From: Methanosarcinales archaeon
GTDB taxonomy: Archaea > Halobacteriota > Syntropharchaeia > Alkanophagales > Methanospirareceae
DNA: 6,398 nucleotides
Direction of reading: 5' to 3'
NCBI GenBank assembly: GCA_025464425.1
Contig: JAODGV010000027.1
Coordinates: forward strand, 1 to 6,398
Shown: positions 6,262 to 6,398 of the stretch, in pieces
Layout of the letters: each line of letters begins with the position of its first letter
How positions within the stretch are numbered: the first letter of the stretch is position 1
Notes under the pieces: model-generated
What the model was told of the DNA's origin: nothing
The model's database searches: none
Seen by the model: the letters and a program-made list of their open reading frames with translations, nothing else
Position numbers and translations under genes: made by a program

Positions 6262-6398
6262 ATGAACGAGAAATATCTTCTTCAAATGGCAGCTGTCAAA
6301 ACCGAATGGGAAGCGGCATTTAAGACGATGCTGAAATACTATGAGAGCGAGCTCTTCAAGCAGTTCAAGATCGAATACGATGCTTCTACCTGGTACAG
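6262..6398 (+). CDS. Unrecognised protein, N-terminal 45 codons only (truncated by window edge)
   Basis: Open reading frame running off the right edge on the plus strand, divergent from everything else in the window. The visible protein starts MNEKYLLQMAAVKTEWEAAF and continues to residue 45, ending ...YDASTWY. It is rich in Glu, Lys and aromatic residues and is probably helical; no motif or family can be named. The frame is closed by TAG at 6238-6240. GGAGG at 6257-6261 directly abuts the ATG with no spacer, which is poor for Shine-Dalgarno use but compatible with a leaderless start from the TATA-like box at 6229-6239. A second in-frame ATG at 6286 has no ribosome binding site. The opposite strand holds a 69-codon open frame (6076-6285) overlapping it, which I judge to be a shadow. 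Being a gene is supported by promoter placement, an open frame to the edge and coding-like composition. Confidence 0.65.
   Translation, partial: MNEKYLLQMAAVKTEWEAAFKTMLKYYESELFKQFKIEYDASTWY

Noticed and set aside
6076..6285. A 69-codon minus-strand frame spanning the divergent promoter and the start of the 299-residue gene
   Set aside because: It overlaps both the promoter region and two better-supported genes, and its end simply reads the 299-residue gene in another frame.
1..6398. tRNA or rRNA genes, insertion sequences, attachment sites, CRISPR arrays
   Set aside because: I looked in the intergenic stretches (1-110, 5180-5288, 6189-6261) and found no cloverleaf-like sequence, terminal inverted repeats or transposase fragments; the gaps are too short for most of these.

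Overview
The window is archaeal DNA from a methanogen-type or reverse-methanogenic lineage. It carries one leftward (minus-strand) operon for the first two steps of the methanofuran/tetrahydromethanopterin C1 branch. Evidence for Archaea: the proteins are formylmethanofuran dehydrogenase (Fwd/Fmd) subunits and the formyltransferase Ftr; promoters look like BRE/TATA boxes (TTTAAATA type) rather than -35/-10 elements; starts are preceded by GGAGG-type Shine-Dalgarno sites; and poly-T tracts without hairpins follow the last gene. Medium G+C, frequent ATA (Ile) codons and this gene set would suit Euryarchaeota/Halobacteriota such as ANME-1 (Methanophagales), Syntrophoarchaeales or Archaeoglobales relatives. 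The exact lineage is inference and cannot be settled from this window.

Layout, right to left in the direction of transcription: (i) 6262-6398, start of an unrecognised plus-strand gene cut by the window edge; (ii) 6189-6261, a divergent AT-rich promoter region; (iii) 5289-6188, a 299-residue uncharacterised protein whose spaced motifs resemble the TraB/PrgY/GumN superfamily; (iv) 5180-5288, a short intergenic stretch with a clear BRE/TATA box; (v) 111-5179, the operon fwdD-fwdB-fwdA-fwdC-ftr, with gaps of 3, 1, 1 and 12 nt and a good Shine-Dalgarno site before each internal gene; (vi) 1-110, a downstream region with two T-tracts (minus strand) and a TATA-like element at the extreme left that may serve another leftward gene outside the window.

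How the genes work together: FwdB and FwdD form the tungsto/molybdopterin formate dehydrogenase-like unit that reduces CO2 to formate (or oxidises formate in reverse). FwdA is the metal-dependent amidohydrolase that condenses formate with methanofuran. FwdC is the beta-helix scaffold. Ftr moves the formyl group between formylmethanofuran and tetrahydromethanopterin. The iron-sulfur electron-feeding subunits (FwdF, FwdG) and FwdE are not in the window. All core active-site residues I could check are present, so this looks like a functional, ordinary catalytic core. The least explained parts are the 299-residue protein and the truncated divergent gene. I did not find a clearly new multi-gene system here.
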